Shown: positions 1-6,504 of the stretch, piece by piece
Layout of the letters: each line of letters opens with the position of its first letter
Numbering within the stretch: the first letter of the stretch is position 1
DNA from: CAJWLW01 sp963580095
GTDB lineage: Bacteria; Verrucomicrobiota; Lentisphaeria; JABSQK01; CAJWLW01
Reading direction: 5' to 3'
DNA: 11,293 nucleotides
NCBI GenBank assembly: GCA_963580095.1
Contig: CAUZJQ010000119.1
Coordinates: 1 to 11,293 of the forward strand
Made by a program: the position numbers and the translations under genes
The notes under the pieces: model-generated
Databases searched by the model: none
What the model saw: the letters and a program-made list of their open reading frames with translations, nothing else
Told to the model about the DNA's origin: nothing

Positions 1-509
1 AGCGGGTCGTGTTTCCGGGCGTCGGCGCCGCTGGCGCCGCGATGATGCACCTCAACGAGATGGGGCTGGCAACAGTGCTGACCGATGTCGTCGATGCCGG
101 CACGCCGTTTCTCGGCATTTGCGTGGGTACGCAGATTCTTTTCGATTCTTCCGAGGAAGACGGCGGTGTTTCCTGCCTCGGCCTGGTGCCCGGCGAAGTG
201 AAGCGCTTCCACCCGCCCGACCCGCTGTGCAAGATCCCACAGATCGGCTGGAACACGGTCGGGTTCAAAGTCGACCACCCGTTGTTCGACGGTATCGAGA
301 ACGACAGCGAATTTTATTTTGTGCACAGCTACTATCCGGCACCGTCCGACGCCTCCTTTATTCTTGCGGAAACGGTGTATGCGGATGCATGCTTTGCCTG
401 CATTATCGGCCGCGGGAACATGGCGGCGACGCAGTTTCACCCGGAACGCTCCGGCCGGATCGGGCTGCAGCTTCTGCGGAACTTCACTACCTGGGACGGG
501 CGTGTCTGA
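1..509 (+). CDS. hisH: Imidazole glycerol phosphate synthase, glutaminase subunit HisH (5' partial)
   Basis: Class I glutamine amidotransferase subunit of imidazole glycerol phosphate synthase. It releases ammonia from glutamine for HisF in the fifth step of histidine biosynthesis, in the cytoplasm. The reading frame is already open at the window edge (codons from base 3 read RVVFPGVGA), so about 35-45 N-terminal residues are missing; the GTG at 9 is an internal valine, not the start. The nucleophile elbow reads GICVGTQ, with the catalytic Cys codon at 120-122. QIGWN and FVHSYY are the usual HisH motifs. The rest of the triad lies in TQFHPERSG (His codon 438-440, then Glu two residues on). 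The TGA at 507-509 shares its A with the hisF ATG, the classic translational coupling of this pair. Identification is secure; the variant GICVGT instead of GICLGMQ is minor. Confidence 0.95.
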   Translation, partial: RVVFPGVGAAGAAMMHLNEMGLATVLTDVVDAGTPFLGICVGTQILFDSSEEDGGVSCLGLVPGEVKRFHPPDPLCKIPQIGWNTVGFKVDHPLFDGIENDSEFYFVHSYYPAPSDASFILAETVYADACFACIIGRGNMAATQFHPERSGRIGLQLLRNFTTWDGRV

Positions 510-1288
510 TGCTGACGAAGCGAATCATTCCGTGTCTGGACGTACGCAACCGCGTGGTCACCAAAGGTGTGAAGTTCCAGAACAACGTCGACCTGGGCGA
601 CCCCATCGAGATGGCGGTGGCCTACAGCGACGGCGGTTGTGACGAGCTGGTATTCTATGACATTACGGCATCGGCCGAGCGCCGGCCGATCGATATCGAC
701 ATGGTTTCGGACGTGGCGAAGTCGATCCGCATCCCATTTTCCGTCGGTGGCGGCATTGCGAATCTGGACGACATGTATCGCGTCCTGCTTGCCGGCGCCG
801 AGAAAGTATCGGTCAATTCGCTGGCTGTGCGGACGCCGCAAATTATTAGCGATGGTTCCAAGGCGTTCGGGGCACAGTGCATCGTGTTGGGCATGGATCC
901 GGTGCGCACGGCGGACACCGAGAAGTGCCCGAGCGGCTACGAGATCACGACGCGCGGCTTCCGCGAGCACACCGGCATGGACGCGCTCGAGTGGGCGAAA
1001 CGCGCGGAAGACCTGGGTGTCGGCGAGATGGTCGTCAACTCGGTGGATGCCGACGGCACGCGAGAGGGTTTCGAGCTGACCCTGACAAAGCTGATCGCCA
1101 CCCATGTGAGCGTGCCCGTGGTGGCGTCCGGCGGTGCCGGCACCTGTCAGCATCTATCCGATGTCTTCAAGCAGGCGCACGCCGATGCGGCGATCGTTGC
1201 GAGCATGATCCACACGGGCGAATTCACTATCGCGCAGATCAAGGAAGAGCTGATCAGGGACGGTCTGCCGATTCGCCGGAAGTGGTGA
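509..1288 (+). CDS. hisF: Imidazole glycerol phosphate synthase, cyclase subunit HisF
   Basis: 259-residue TIM-barrel cyclase. It joins ammonia from HisH with PRFAR to give imidazole glycerol phosphate and AICAR. Both catalytic aspartates are at the family positions: D11 in IPCLDVRN and D130 in VLGMDPVR. Phosphate-binding loops are visible as FSVGGGI (77-83) and VASGGAG (205-211). The length is normal for HisF. The start ATG overlaps the hisH stop by one base, and GGGACGGG about 8 bases upstream, inside hisH, can serve as ribosome binding site. The stretch after D130 (MDPVRTADTEK, then TTRGFREHTGMDA) departs from the common IDAKR and THGGR-PTG forms but keeps the TG-DA-EWAK core. The 3' end overlaps the convergent dus gene by 35 bp. 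The function is firmly assigned. Confidence 0.97.
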   Translation: MLTKRIIPCLDVRNRVVTKGVKFQNNVDLGDPIEMAVAYSDGGCDELVFYDITASAERRPIDIDMVSDVAKSIRIPFSVGGGIANLDDMYRVLLAGAEKVSVNSLAVRTPQIISDGSKAFGAQCIVLGMDPVRTADTEKCPSGYEITTRGFREHTGMDALEWAKRAEDLGVGEMVVNSVDADGTREGFELTLTKLIATHVSVPVVASGGAGTCQHLSDVFKQAHADAAIVASMIHTGEFTIAQIKEELIRDGLPIRRKW

Positions 1289-2216
1289 GCGGTTCCTCGC
1301 CGGTATAGTCCTCGATCACCGCTGCGACGTCGTCGGCATTTTTTGTTTCCATCAGTGCCATGCGCAGCGACTTGGCGCTGTCGAAGCCCTGCACGTACCA
1401 TTTGAAATGGCGCCGCAGCACCTCGAAACGCTTGAGCCCCGCGAACTTCTCCTCGAACCGTCGGCAATGCTCGAGCATGACCTCCAGCCGCTGCGCCGGT
1501 GTGATGTCGTCGGCCAGGATGTCGGGATTGAACAGCCACGGGTTGCCGAAAATACCGCGGCCGATCATGACGCCGTCGGCGCCGGTTTCCCCTGCCAGCC
1601 GACGAGCATCCTCGAGAGATTTGACGTCGCCGTTGCCGAGGATCAGTGTCTGTGACTGCATCTCTCGCTTGACATTGACCGCTTCGGCGATGGCGTCCCA
1701 ACGTGCCGGTACCTTCGACATCTCGGCCCGGGTGCGGGCGTGGACGGTAATCGCGGCGGGGCTTTCCTCCAGTAGATGCGCCAGCCATTCGCAGATGATA
1801 TTACTGCTGTAGCCCAGCCGCGTCTTGACGGAAACCGGCAGGCCTCCGGCGCCTTCGCAGGTGGCTCGGATAATCTCCTTCATCAGGCTAGGGTTCTTGA
1901 TCAAAGCCGAGCCGGCACCCTGCTTTTCGACGTTTTTGTCCGGGCAGCCGGTGTTGATGTCGACACCGTCGAAACCGAGCTCCTTGACCAGTTGTGCGGT
2001 CTCGAGAAAATTCTCGGGGCGCGACCCGAAAATCTGGGCGACGATGGGCCGCTCACTTTCGTCGTACCAGAAGTCCGGCAGCAGTTTTTCGCGGCCTGGC
2101 GAGCATAGGCCGTCGCAGGACACGAACTCGGTGAACAGTATGTCCGGCTTACCGTATTTGGCGATGAGCGGGCGGAATGCGGCATCGGTGATGCCGGCGA
2201 GCGGGGCCATAGCCAT
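1254..2216 (-). CDS. tRNA-dihydrouridine synthase (Dus family)
   Basis: FMN-dependent enzyme reducing a uridine of tRNA to dihydrouridine with NAD(P)H. Dus hallmarks in order, counted from the ATG at 2216: the FMN-binding first strand APLAGITD (4-11), TEFVS (29-33), AQIFGS (60-65), the catalytic-cysteine loop DINTGCPDKNV with Cys91, the KTRLG strand, TVHARTR, GNGDV and the GRGIFGNPW phosphate-binding segment; a helical RNA-binding tail follows. From this ATG the protein is 320 residues. The start is doubtful: homology seems to begin further upstream at GFWARLDRPI, yet no in-frame ATG, GTG or TTG lies there. An ATT at 2288-2286, overlapping the TAA of the upstream gene, would give 344 residues. 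Probably co-transcribed with the Rsm22-like gene. The subfamily (DusA, DusB or DusC) is not assigned. The last codons overlap hisF. Confidence 0.9.
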   Translation of the reverse strand: MAMAPLAGITDAAFRPLIAKYGKPDILFTEFVSCDGLCSPGREKLLPDFWYDESERPIVAQIFGSRPENFLETAQLVKELGFDGVDINTGCPDKNVEKQGAGSALIKNPSLMKEIIRATCEGAGGLPVSVKTRLGYSSNIICEWLAHLLEESPAAITVHARTRAEMSKVPARWDAIAEAVNVKREMQSQTLILGNGDVKSLEDARRLAGETGADGVMIGRGIFGNPWLFNPDILADDITPAQRLEVMLEHCRRFEEKFAGLKRFEVLRRHFKWYVQGFDSAKSLRMALMETKNADDVAAVIEDYTGEEPLTTSGESADRP

Positions 2217-2283
2217 GATCGGCCGGTCGAGCCTGGCCCAAAAGCCGAGGTTGGTTGGATTGGTGGCAGTGGTTATGATCGGC

Positions 2284-3372
2284 TTAATCGACGATGTCGA
2301 TATGGTCAGTGCTGCGGATGTGCTTTGACTGCGCAAATGTAGCGGCGTCGCGTGGCCCGTCCATAAGGATCCGGTCGCCCGCTGCCGCCTTTGCAAATGC
2401 AGCGTTGCCGGTTGACTTGTCGCGACGGCCGAGCACGGCCTCGACGACGTGCCGACCGTCGCAGATGTACCGGATGCCGCTGCGGTGGACACGCCGCAGG
2501 CGCGACAGCACGCGCCATTGGTTCTCCGCATTGGTGGTTGCGCCGGAGAAGACGAAGCCGATGAAATGATGACGGGCATTCTGCCGGTGCAGGCGGTTGG
2601 CCATGCGCTGGATGAACGGCAACTCGAATCGGTTGATATGAAAGTGACACCAGTTATCGGCAGCCAGCGGGCAGGCGTGCTGGCTCGGGCACGGAAAGTT
2701 GATCTGGAAGCCGGTGTCGATGAGCTGCTGGCGCAAGGGCAGAATCTGCTGGAACACGGCGGCGGTGCCGGGTTCGATTATGATGAGCAGTTGCTCTGCC
2801 GGGGTGCCGAAGGTGACCGCTGTATCATCGGCCTCGTTCAGGACGTTGCCGGCAATGACGATGCCGGCGTTGCCGCTGTGTTCACGCCAGTCGCCCCGAA
2901 CGAATTCGCACGGGACCTTTGCCAGGAGCGGGTCGCGCCGGATGCTTTTAGAAAATTTCCTGGCAAGTTTCAATGCGACCGGCGAACGGTCCACACCAAT
3001 GAGTTTCCCAATGTTGGGCAGCAGGTCGGGGCGGTGGTGGCGCAGATAAAAGAGCAGTGCCCATAGAAAGGTGCCTGGGCCGCAGCCGAGCTCGGTCACT
3101 GTGACTGGCCCTTTTTCCAGTGCGGTTGTCAGTGCATCGCCGCAACGGTCGAACATGCGCCAAAGCTTCGGCATGTTTATTGGCATATAAAAGCTGGCGT
3201 AGCTGCGCATCGCAGCCGGGTCATCGGCATAGGCCGTTGCCGCGTCGGAGGCCATCAGTCTCCGGTGCAGCGTATGCAGTGGCTCCAGCAACTCGTCGCA
3301 GAGTTCGTCGCCGGGCTGCAGGGCCAGGGCATCGAAGAGCCAGTCTTGGAAGTACTCGGGAAAGAGGGGCAT
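2284..3372 (-). CDS. Rsm22-like small-subunit rRNA methyltransferase family protein
   Basis: 362-residue SAM-binding protein of the Rsm22 family (mitochondrial Rsm22/METTL17 and bacterial relatives), linked to the small ribosomal subunit. SAM motif I is VTELGCGPGT (92-101), followed by LIGVDRS (124-130) and GNVLNEA (175-181). The family signature is a cysteine cluster: C228-x5-C234-x7-C242 inside FPCPSQHACPL...NWCHF, with a fourth cysteine, C304, in RYICDGR. In the mitochondrial homologues the equivalent four cysteines were reported to hold a 4Fe-4S cluster, so I infer the same here. The C-terminal KSTGNAAFAKAAAGDRI resembles the basic end of the family. The ATG at 3372 has only a weak GAG upstream. 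The TAA (2286-2284) touches the extended dus frame, suggesting one transcript. Methyl transfer itself is unproven for several family members. Confidence 0.85.
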   Translation of the reverse strand: MPLFPEYFQDWLFDALALQPGDELCDELLEPLHTLHRRLMASDAATAYADDPAAMRSYASFYMPINMPKLWRMFDRCGDALTTALEKGPVTVTELGCGPGTFLWALLFYLRHHRPDLLPNIGKLIGVDRSPVALKLARKFSKSIRRDPLLAKVPCEFVRGDWREHSGNAGIVIAGNVLNEADDTAVTFGTPAEQLLIIIEPGTAAVFQQILPLRQQLIDTGFQINFPCPSQHACPLAADNWCHFHINRFELPFIQRMANRLHRQNARHHFIGFVFSGATTNAENQWRVLSRLRRVHRSGIRYICDGRHVVEAVLGRRDKSTGNAAFAKAAAGDRILMDGPRDAATFAQSKHIRSTDHIDIVD

Positions 3373-3473
3373 TACTCGTCATATGTGTGCACATGGCATA
3401 GATTAGGGCGGAAAAGCATCCAACATAATGGACGTGCGTACGGAAAGCAATGCCGTGCGATCATCGGGGAACC

Positions 3474-3887
3474 ATGAAAATCCTGCGGATTATCTGCGGC
3501 CTCGTGTTTTTGCTGGGAGGCTTCGCAATGACGGCCGGTGGTGGCCTGATAGGCGTGATCCTGGCTTTGGTGCTTGCCCTTCTTGGTGCGTTGATGCTGT
3601 GCCCGTTTATGGTTGCACCGGTCATGAATTTCTTCGGCAACCTCTTTTACAGCGATTCGGGCCAGCCTGCACCGGAGCAATATTTGCTCATCCACAAGCT
3701 GTTGAAGGAGAACCCGCCGGATGAGGCTGCCGGCGAGTTGCGGCGGAGGATGAAGGACCATCCGAACGATGTGAATGCTGCCCACCTGTTGATGCAGACT
3801 TACTATGACCATCTGAACTCGCCACAGGAAGCCGTCAATGTCCTGCGCGGCGAGCTGGAGAGAAAAAACGACAGGCTGACCACATAA
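3474..3887 (+). CDS. Two-helix membrane protein with N-terminal part of a TPR-like domain (zero frame)
   Basis: 137 residues in the zero frame from the ATG at 3474, preceded by CGGGGAA at 3465-3471; an earlier in-frame ATG at 3450 has no such site. Residues 4-20 and 24-50 are hydrophobic and look like two membrane segments. From about residue 65 the protein is soluble and helical: EQYLLIHKLLKEN, then DEAAGELRRRMKDHPNDVNAA and an AHLLMQTYYDHLNSPQEAVNVLRGELE stretch typical of TPR pairs. The frame closes five codons after an A AAA AAC heptamer (3863-3869) with DRLTT-stop, in the middle of what should be the next repeat. The missing repeat continues in the -1 frame (see next entries), so the natural product may be 185 residues. 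No specific function can be named. It is divergent from the Rsm22-like gene and about 180 bp upstream of the pilT-like gene. Confidence 0.75.
   Translation: MKILRIICGLVFLLGGFAMTAGGGLIGVILALVLALLGALMLCPFMVAPVMNFFGNLFYSDSGQPAPEQYLLIHKLLKENPPDEAAGELRRRMKDHPNDVNAAHLLMQTYYDHLNSPQEAVNVLRGELERKNDRLTT
3863..3869 (+). promoter_or_regulatory. Candidate -1 ribosomal frameshift heptamer A AAA AAC
   Basis: In the zero frame the codons are AGA AAA AAC, so the heptamer A AAA AAC sits exactly in X XXY YYZ register. Slipping back one base leads into the frame that continues the TPR-like domain to 4030. A GGAG (3857-3860) lies just upstream, closer than the spacing of the stimulatory Shine-Dalgarno in E. coli dnaX. 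I see no convincing strong stem-loop within about 15 bases downstream; a short TCCG/CGGA stem occurs further on, near 3936-3951. The alternative is an undercalled A in the homopolymer or a true frameshift mutation. Confidence 0.45.
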
Positions 3888-4030
3888 GAATGATGGAACT
3901 GAGCATCGACATTCTGTTGGAGGCGGAGCAGCAGTCCGACGCCGTGCGGATCCTCGGGCGAGCTATCCAAAAGCTTGGCTGCGGCGGGGCTTTTTCTCCA
4001 CTCAGGCAACGGCTCGACCACCTGCAATGA
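3869..4030 (+). CDS. -1 frame continuation of the TPR-like domain (or separate 46-codon ORF from 3890)
   Basis: Read in the -1 frame after the slippery heptamer, the sequence gives RQADHIR, then MMELSIDILLEAEQQ and SDAVRILGRAIQKLG, ending in a PLRQRLDHLQ helix before the TGA at 4028-4030. This supplies the helix A/helix B pair and capping helix that the zero-frame product lacks; the pattern (ADLLLEAGR-EA-L-RIV-like) is the usual end of small TPR proteins. Joined to the 132 zero-frame residues it makes 185. Alternatively translation could start at the double ATG at 3890/3893, three bases after the upstream TAA, giving 46 or 45 residues, but only a weak AAGA precedes it. I favour a single ancestral protein spanning both frames. 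Confidence 0.55.
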   Translation, partial: RQADHIRMMELSIDILLEAEQQSDAVRILGRAIQKLGCGGAFSPLRQRLDHLQ

Positions 4031-4053
4031 AGCCGCAATTATTTTCTCAAACC

Positions 4054-4058
4054 GGGAG
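4054..4058 (+). promoter_or_regulatory. Ribosome binding site of the tandem PilT gene
   Basis: GGGAG, 8 bases before the ATG at 4067. It fixes the start of the 728-residue frame and gives a normal PilT N-terminus (MQIAELLRAM). Confidence 0.7.
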
Positions 4059-4066
4059 TCTAATTC

Positions 4067-6253
4067 ATGCAAATCGCTGAACTGCTGCGTGCCATGGAGG
4101 GGCGCAACGCCTCCGACCTGTTTGTCTCTGTCAACAAGCGCCCGCATTATCGTATCATGCGCAGCCTGGTCGAGGCGGACCCCGAGACGATCACGGACGA
4201 GCAATTCCGGGAGTTTCTCGGGTTACACTTACCGGCCGAAACGGTCGGGCGCCTGGAAAAGAACCGCGATCTGGATATTGGAGTTTCGCTGGAAGAGAGC
4301 CGCTTCCGCTTCAACATATACTACCAGAAAGGCGAGCTGGCGATGGTCGTCCGTCGTGTACCGTCGGGGGCGCTGTCGTTTTCGGAGCTGACCCTGCCGA
4401 CGGTGTTGACGTCTCTGGCGGAAGCGCCGCGCGGCTTGGTGCTGGTCACCGGCTCCACGGGCAGCGGCAAATCGACGACGATGGCGGCGATGCTGCATCA
4501 CATCAATTCGAGCAGTGCCAGGCATATTGTCACGGTCGAAGATCCGATCGAGTTCGTACACCAGGACCTGCAGAGCGTCGTGAATCAGCGTGAGATCGGT
4601 ACGGACACAACCGATTTCTTCACATCTCTGCGGCACATCGTGCGTCAGAGTCCGGATGTGATTGTCATCGGCGAGATGCGCGATCTCGACACCATCTCCA
4701 CGGCGGTGTCGGCCGCGATGACCGGCCATCTGGTGATCTCGACAATGCATACCGTCGATGTCGTGCAGACCCTCGAACGTATCATCAACTATTTCCCGGA
4801 TCAGCATCGCGACCAGATGGCCCTCGACCTCGGGTTCGCGCTCCGGGGCATCATCTCCCAGCGACTGCTGCCGTGCGCCGACGGCAACGGTGTGGTGCCG
4901 GCGTTGGAGATCCTCGTGGCCACACCGCTGGTCCGGCGACTGGTGCACGAGCGTGATTTTGATGGCCTGGAACAGGTGATCAAGACCGGCGCATCCGAGG
5001 GCATGCAGACATTCACCCGGGCCTTGGCGGACCTTGTCGAGGCGGAAAAGATCACGGTCGAAACCGGCGCCGTGGCCGCGACCAATCGTGATGAGTTTCT
5101 GCTCGCCGTCGAAGGCATGGAAACCGGGGTCGAAACTTTCCGAACCCTGGAGAGTGCCGACGAATCGTTCGGCTACGGCATGAAGAGCCTGCTGCGCGCC
5201 GCAGTGCGTCACGGTGCCAGCGACCTGCTGCTCACCGCCAAATCATCGCCGTTGCTGCGTATTGACGGCGAGCTTATGGAGACCAACACAGAGGCGCTGT
5301 CGCCGAGCATGACCAAACAGCTCCTGTTCAGCGTGTTGTCGCCGTCGCAACGGACACATTTCGAACTGGAGAAAGAGATCGACTTCGCCCTGAGCGTCGA
5401 CGTCTCGAAATCCAAGGAGAAGGGGGCCGCCCATCAGCCGTCCGATCACCACCGGTTCCGGGTCAACGGATTTTATCAGAAAGGCACGGTATCGGTGGCT
5501 TTGCGGGTGATCAACCAAAAAATCCCGACGCCGCAGGAGATTAACCTGCCGAAAGCGATCACCGACCTGTCGAACCGCGCCCACGGACTCCTGCTGATCA
5601 CCGGCCCGACCGGGCATGGCAAGTCGACGACGATGGCCTGCCTGCTGGGCCTGATCAATCAGACGCGCGCCTGCCATATCATCACGGTCGAAGACCCGAT
5701 CGAATATGTGCACACTAACGAGAAGGCGGTCATCGAGCAACGCGAAGTGTACGCCGATACGAAAAGCTTCACCAACGCCCTGAAATACATCCTGCGCCAG
5801 GACCCCGATGTCATCATGATCGGTGAGATGCGCGATCCGGAAACGATCTCGGCGGCATTGACGGCGGCGGAGACCGGGCATCTGGTGTTGGCAACGCTGC
5901 ACACCAACGATGCGGTGCAGTCGGTCGACCGGATCATCGACGCCTTTCCGGGGCGTCAGCAGTCACAGATCCGCACGCAGTTGGCGGCGACCTTGATTGC
6001 AGTTGTTTCGCAGCGCCTGTTGCCGACGGTCGACGGCGAAGGGCGGGTACCGGCATTCGAGATCATGATTGGCACCCTGGCGGTACACGCACTGATCCGC
6101 GACGAGCGCACACACCAGATCCCGGCAACAATCGAAACCAGTGCCAAGGACGGCATGGTCACTATGGACAGGGCCCTGCAGAATCTCTATCGCAAGAACC
6201 TCATCAGTCGCCAGACGGTCTTGTCGTTGGCCAAGGATAAAGACATCATCTAA
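4067..6253 (+). CDS. Tandem PilT/PilU-type pilus retraction ATPase (two complete motor domains in one chain)
   Basis: 728 residues, about twice the usual PilT length, because two whole retraction ATPases are fused. Half 1 (1-365): Walker A GSTGSGKST (129-137), Asp box VEDPIEF (157-163), Walker B DVIVIGEMRD (197-206), His box MTGHLVISTMHT (218-229), SQRLLP (264-269). Half 2 (372-728): Walker A GPTGHGKST (513-521), VEDPIEY (541-547), DVIMIGEMRD (581-590), TGHLVLATLHT (603-613), SQRLLP (648-653). Each half has its own N-terminal PAS-like region (ASDLFVSV at 15; ASDLLLTA at 384). Half 2 carries LIRDERTHQI (676-685), like the PilT AIRNLIRE segment; half 1 has a PilU-like end (VRRLVHERDFDGL). All nucleotide-binding residues look intact in both halves. 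Such ATPases form hexamers at the cytoplasmic base of type IV pili and drive retraction. No other pilus gene is in the window. Confidence 0.93.
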   Translation: MQIAELLRAMEGRNASDLFVSVNKRPHYRIMRSLVEADPETITDEQFREFLGLHLPAETVGRLEKNRDLDIGVSLEESRFRFNIYYQKGELAMVVRRVPSGALSFSELTLPTVLTSLAEAPRGLVLVTGSTGSGKSTTMAAMLHHINSSSARHIVTVEDPIEFVHQDLQSVVNQREIGTDTTDFFTSLRHIVRQSPDVIVIGEMRDLDTISTAVSAAMTGHLVISTMHTVDVVQTLERIINYFPDQHRDQMALDLGFALRGIISQRLLPCADGNGVVPALEILVATPLVRRLVHERDFDGLEQVIKTGASEGMQTFTRALADLVEAEKITVETGAVAATNRDEFLLAVEGMETGVETFRTLESADESFGYGMKSLLRAAVRHGASDLLLTAKSSPLLRIDGELMETNTEALSPSMTKQLLFSVLSPSQRTHFELEKEIDFALSVDVSKSKEKGAAHQPSDHHRFRVNGFYQKGTVSVALRVINQKIPTPQEINLPKAITDLSNRAHGLLLITGPTGHGKSTTMACLLGLINQTRACHIITVEDPIEYVHTNEKAVIEQREVYADTKSFTNALKYILRQDPDVIMIGEMRDPETISAALTAAETGHLVLATLHTNDAVQSVDRIIDAFPGRQQSQIRTQLAATLIAVVSQRLLPTVDGEGRVPAFEIMIGTLAVHALIRDERTHQIPATIETSAKDGMVTMDRALQNLYRKNLISRQTVLSLAKDKDII

Positions 6254-6363
6254 GGGTGTGCCTTAACCGACTCGAGCTTTGTCCCCCTGCGGGCTTGACC
6301 TGTGGATCGCCTTCGGGCCCCGAAGGCTTACTCAACGCCTCACCTTTATTTCAAGACACACCC
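6254..6363. repeat. 110-bp segment bounded by an imperfect 11-bp inverted repeat
   Basis: GGGTGTGCCTT (6254-6264), directly after the tandem PilT stop codon, is matched by AAGACACACCC (6353-6363), its reverse complement with one mismatch. Inside lie a strong hairpin (6309-6327) and a weaker GTC-CCC/GGG-GAC fold near 6281-6299. This could be a small non-autonomous repeat, a structured 3' end of the pilT transcript, or chance. No protein in this gap convinces me, and the remainder (6364-6504) shows nothing I recognise. Confidence 0.35.
6309..6327. terminator. Strong hairpin in the convergent gap, possible bidirectional terminator
   Basis: GCCTTCGG-GCC-CCGAAGGC is a perfect 8-bp stem with a three-base loop. 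It lies 56 bases after the tandem PilT stop and about 180 bases beyond the galM stop on the other strand. Neither side has an adjacent T run (the plus side continues TTACTCAACG), so intrinsic termination is uncertain; it may be only a transcript-stabilising hairpin. Confidence 0.35.
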
Positions 6364-6504
6364 ATTCGTTATCAGGGACGCTTCCTGCGGTTGATCGAAC
6401 GGGACGGCCGGACGATGCGCGGAAGCCTGGCTGTCGGACAAGGCGGCAGAGGGTTGCGCCATACGATCCGAAAAATTGCGCCGGGCTCCACTTAGCACGG
6501 GGCC

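Noticed and set aside
119..508. Long plus-strand open frame extending hisF upstream (389 codons) through hisH.
   Set aside because: The upstream part is an out-of-frame reading of hisH rich in Arg and Ala; HisF homology and the coupled ATG fix the start at 509.
2217..2579. Upstream extension of the dus frame to an ATG at 2579 (441 codons).
   Set aside because: This part lies inside the Rsm22-like gene in another frame and reads as Ser/Thr/Ala-rich noise; Dus homology starts only near 2250.
3383..3394. ATGTG-TG-CACAT inverted repeat upstream of the Rsm22-like start, as a possible operator.
   Set aside because: Only five base pairs per arm and no second copy nearby; expected by chance.
4229..5212. 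Minus-strand 327-codon open frame within the pilT-like gene.
   Set aside because: His/Arg/Gln-rich antisense shadow of a strongly supported ATPase; it has no motif of its own.
6256..6495. 79-codon ORF after the pilT-like gene.
   Set aside because: No ribosome binding site, covers the inverted-repeat segment and hairpin, and the product resembles no protein.
6471..6504. Possible galM terminator on the minus strand (GGCCCCG...TGGAGCC stem, then T5).
   Set aside because: The stem has a mismatch and a G-U pair, and the T run begins 8 bases after it; too weak to call.
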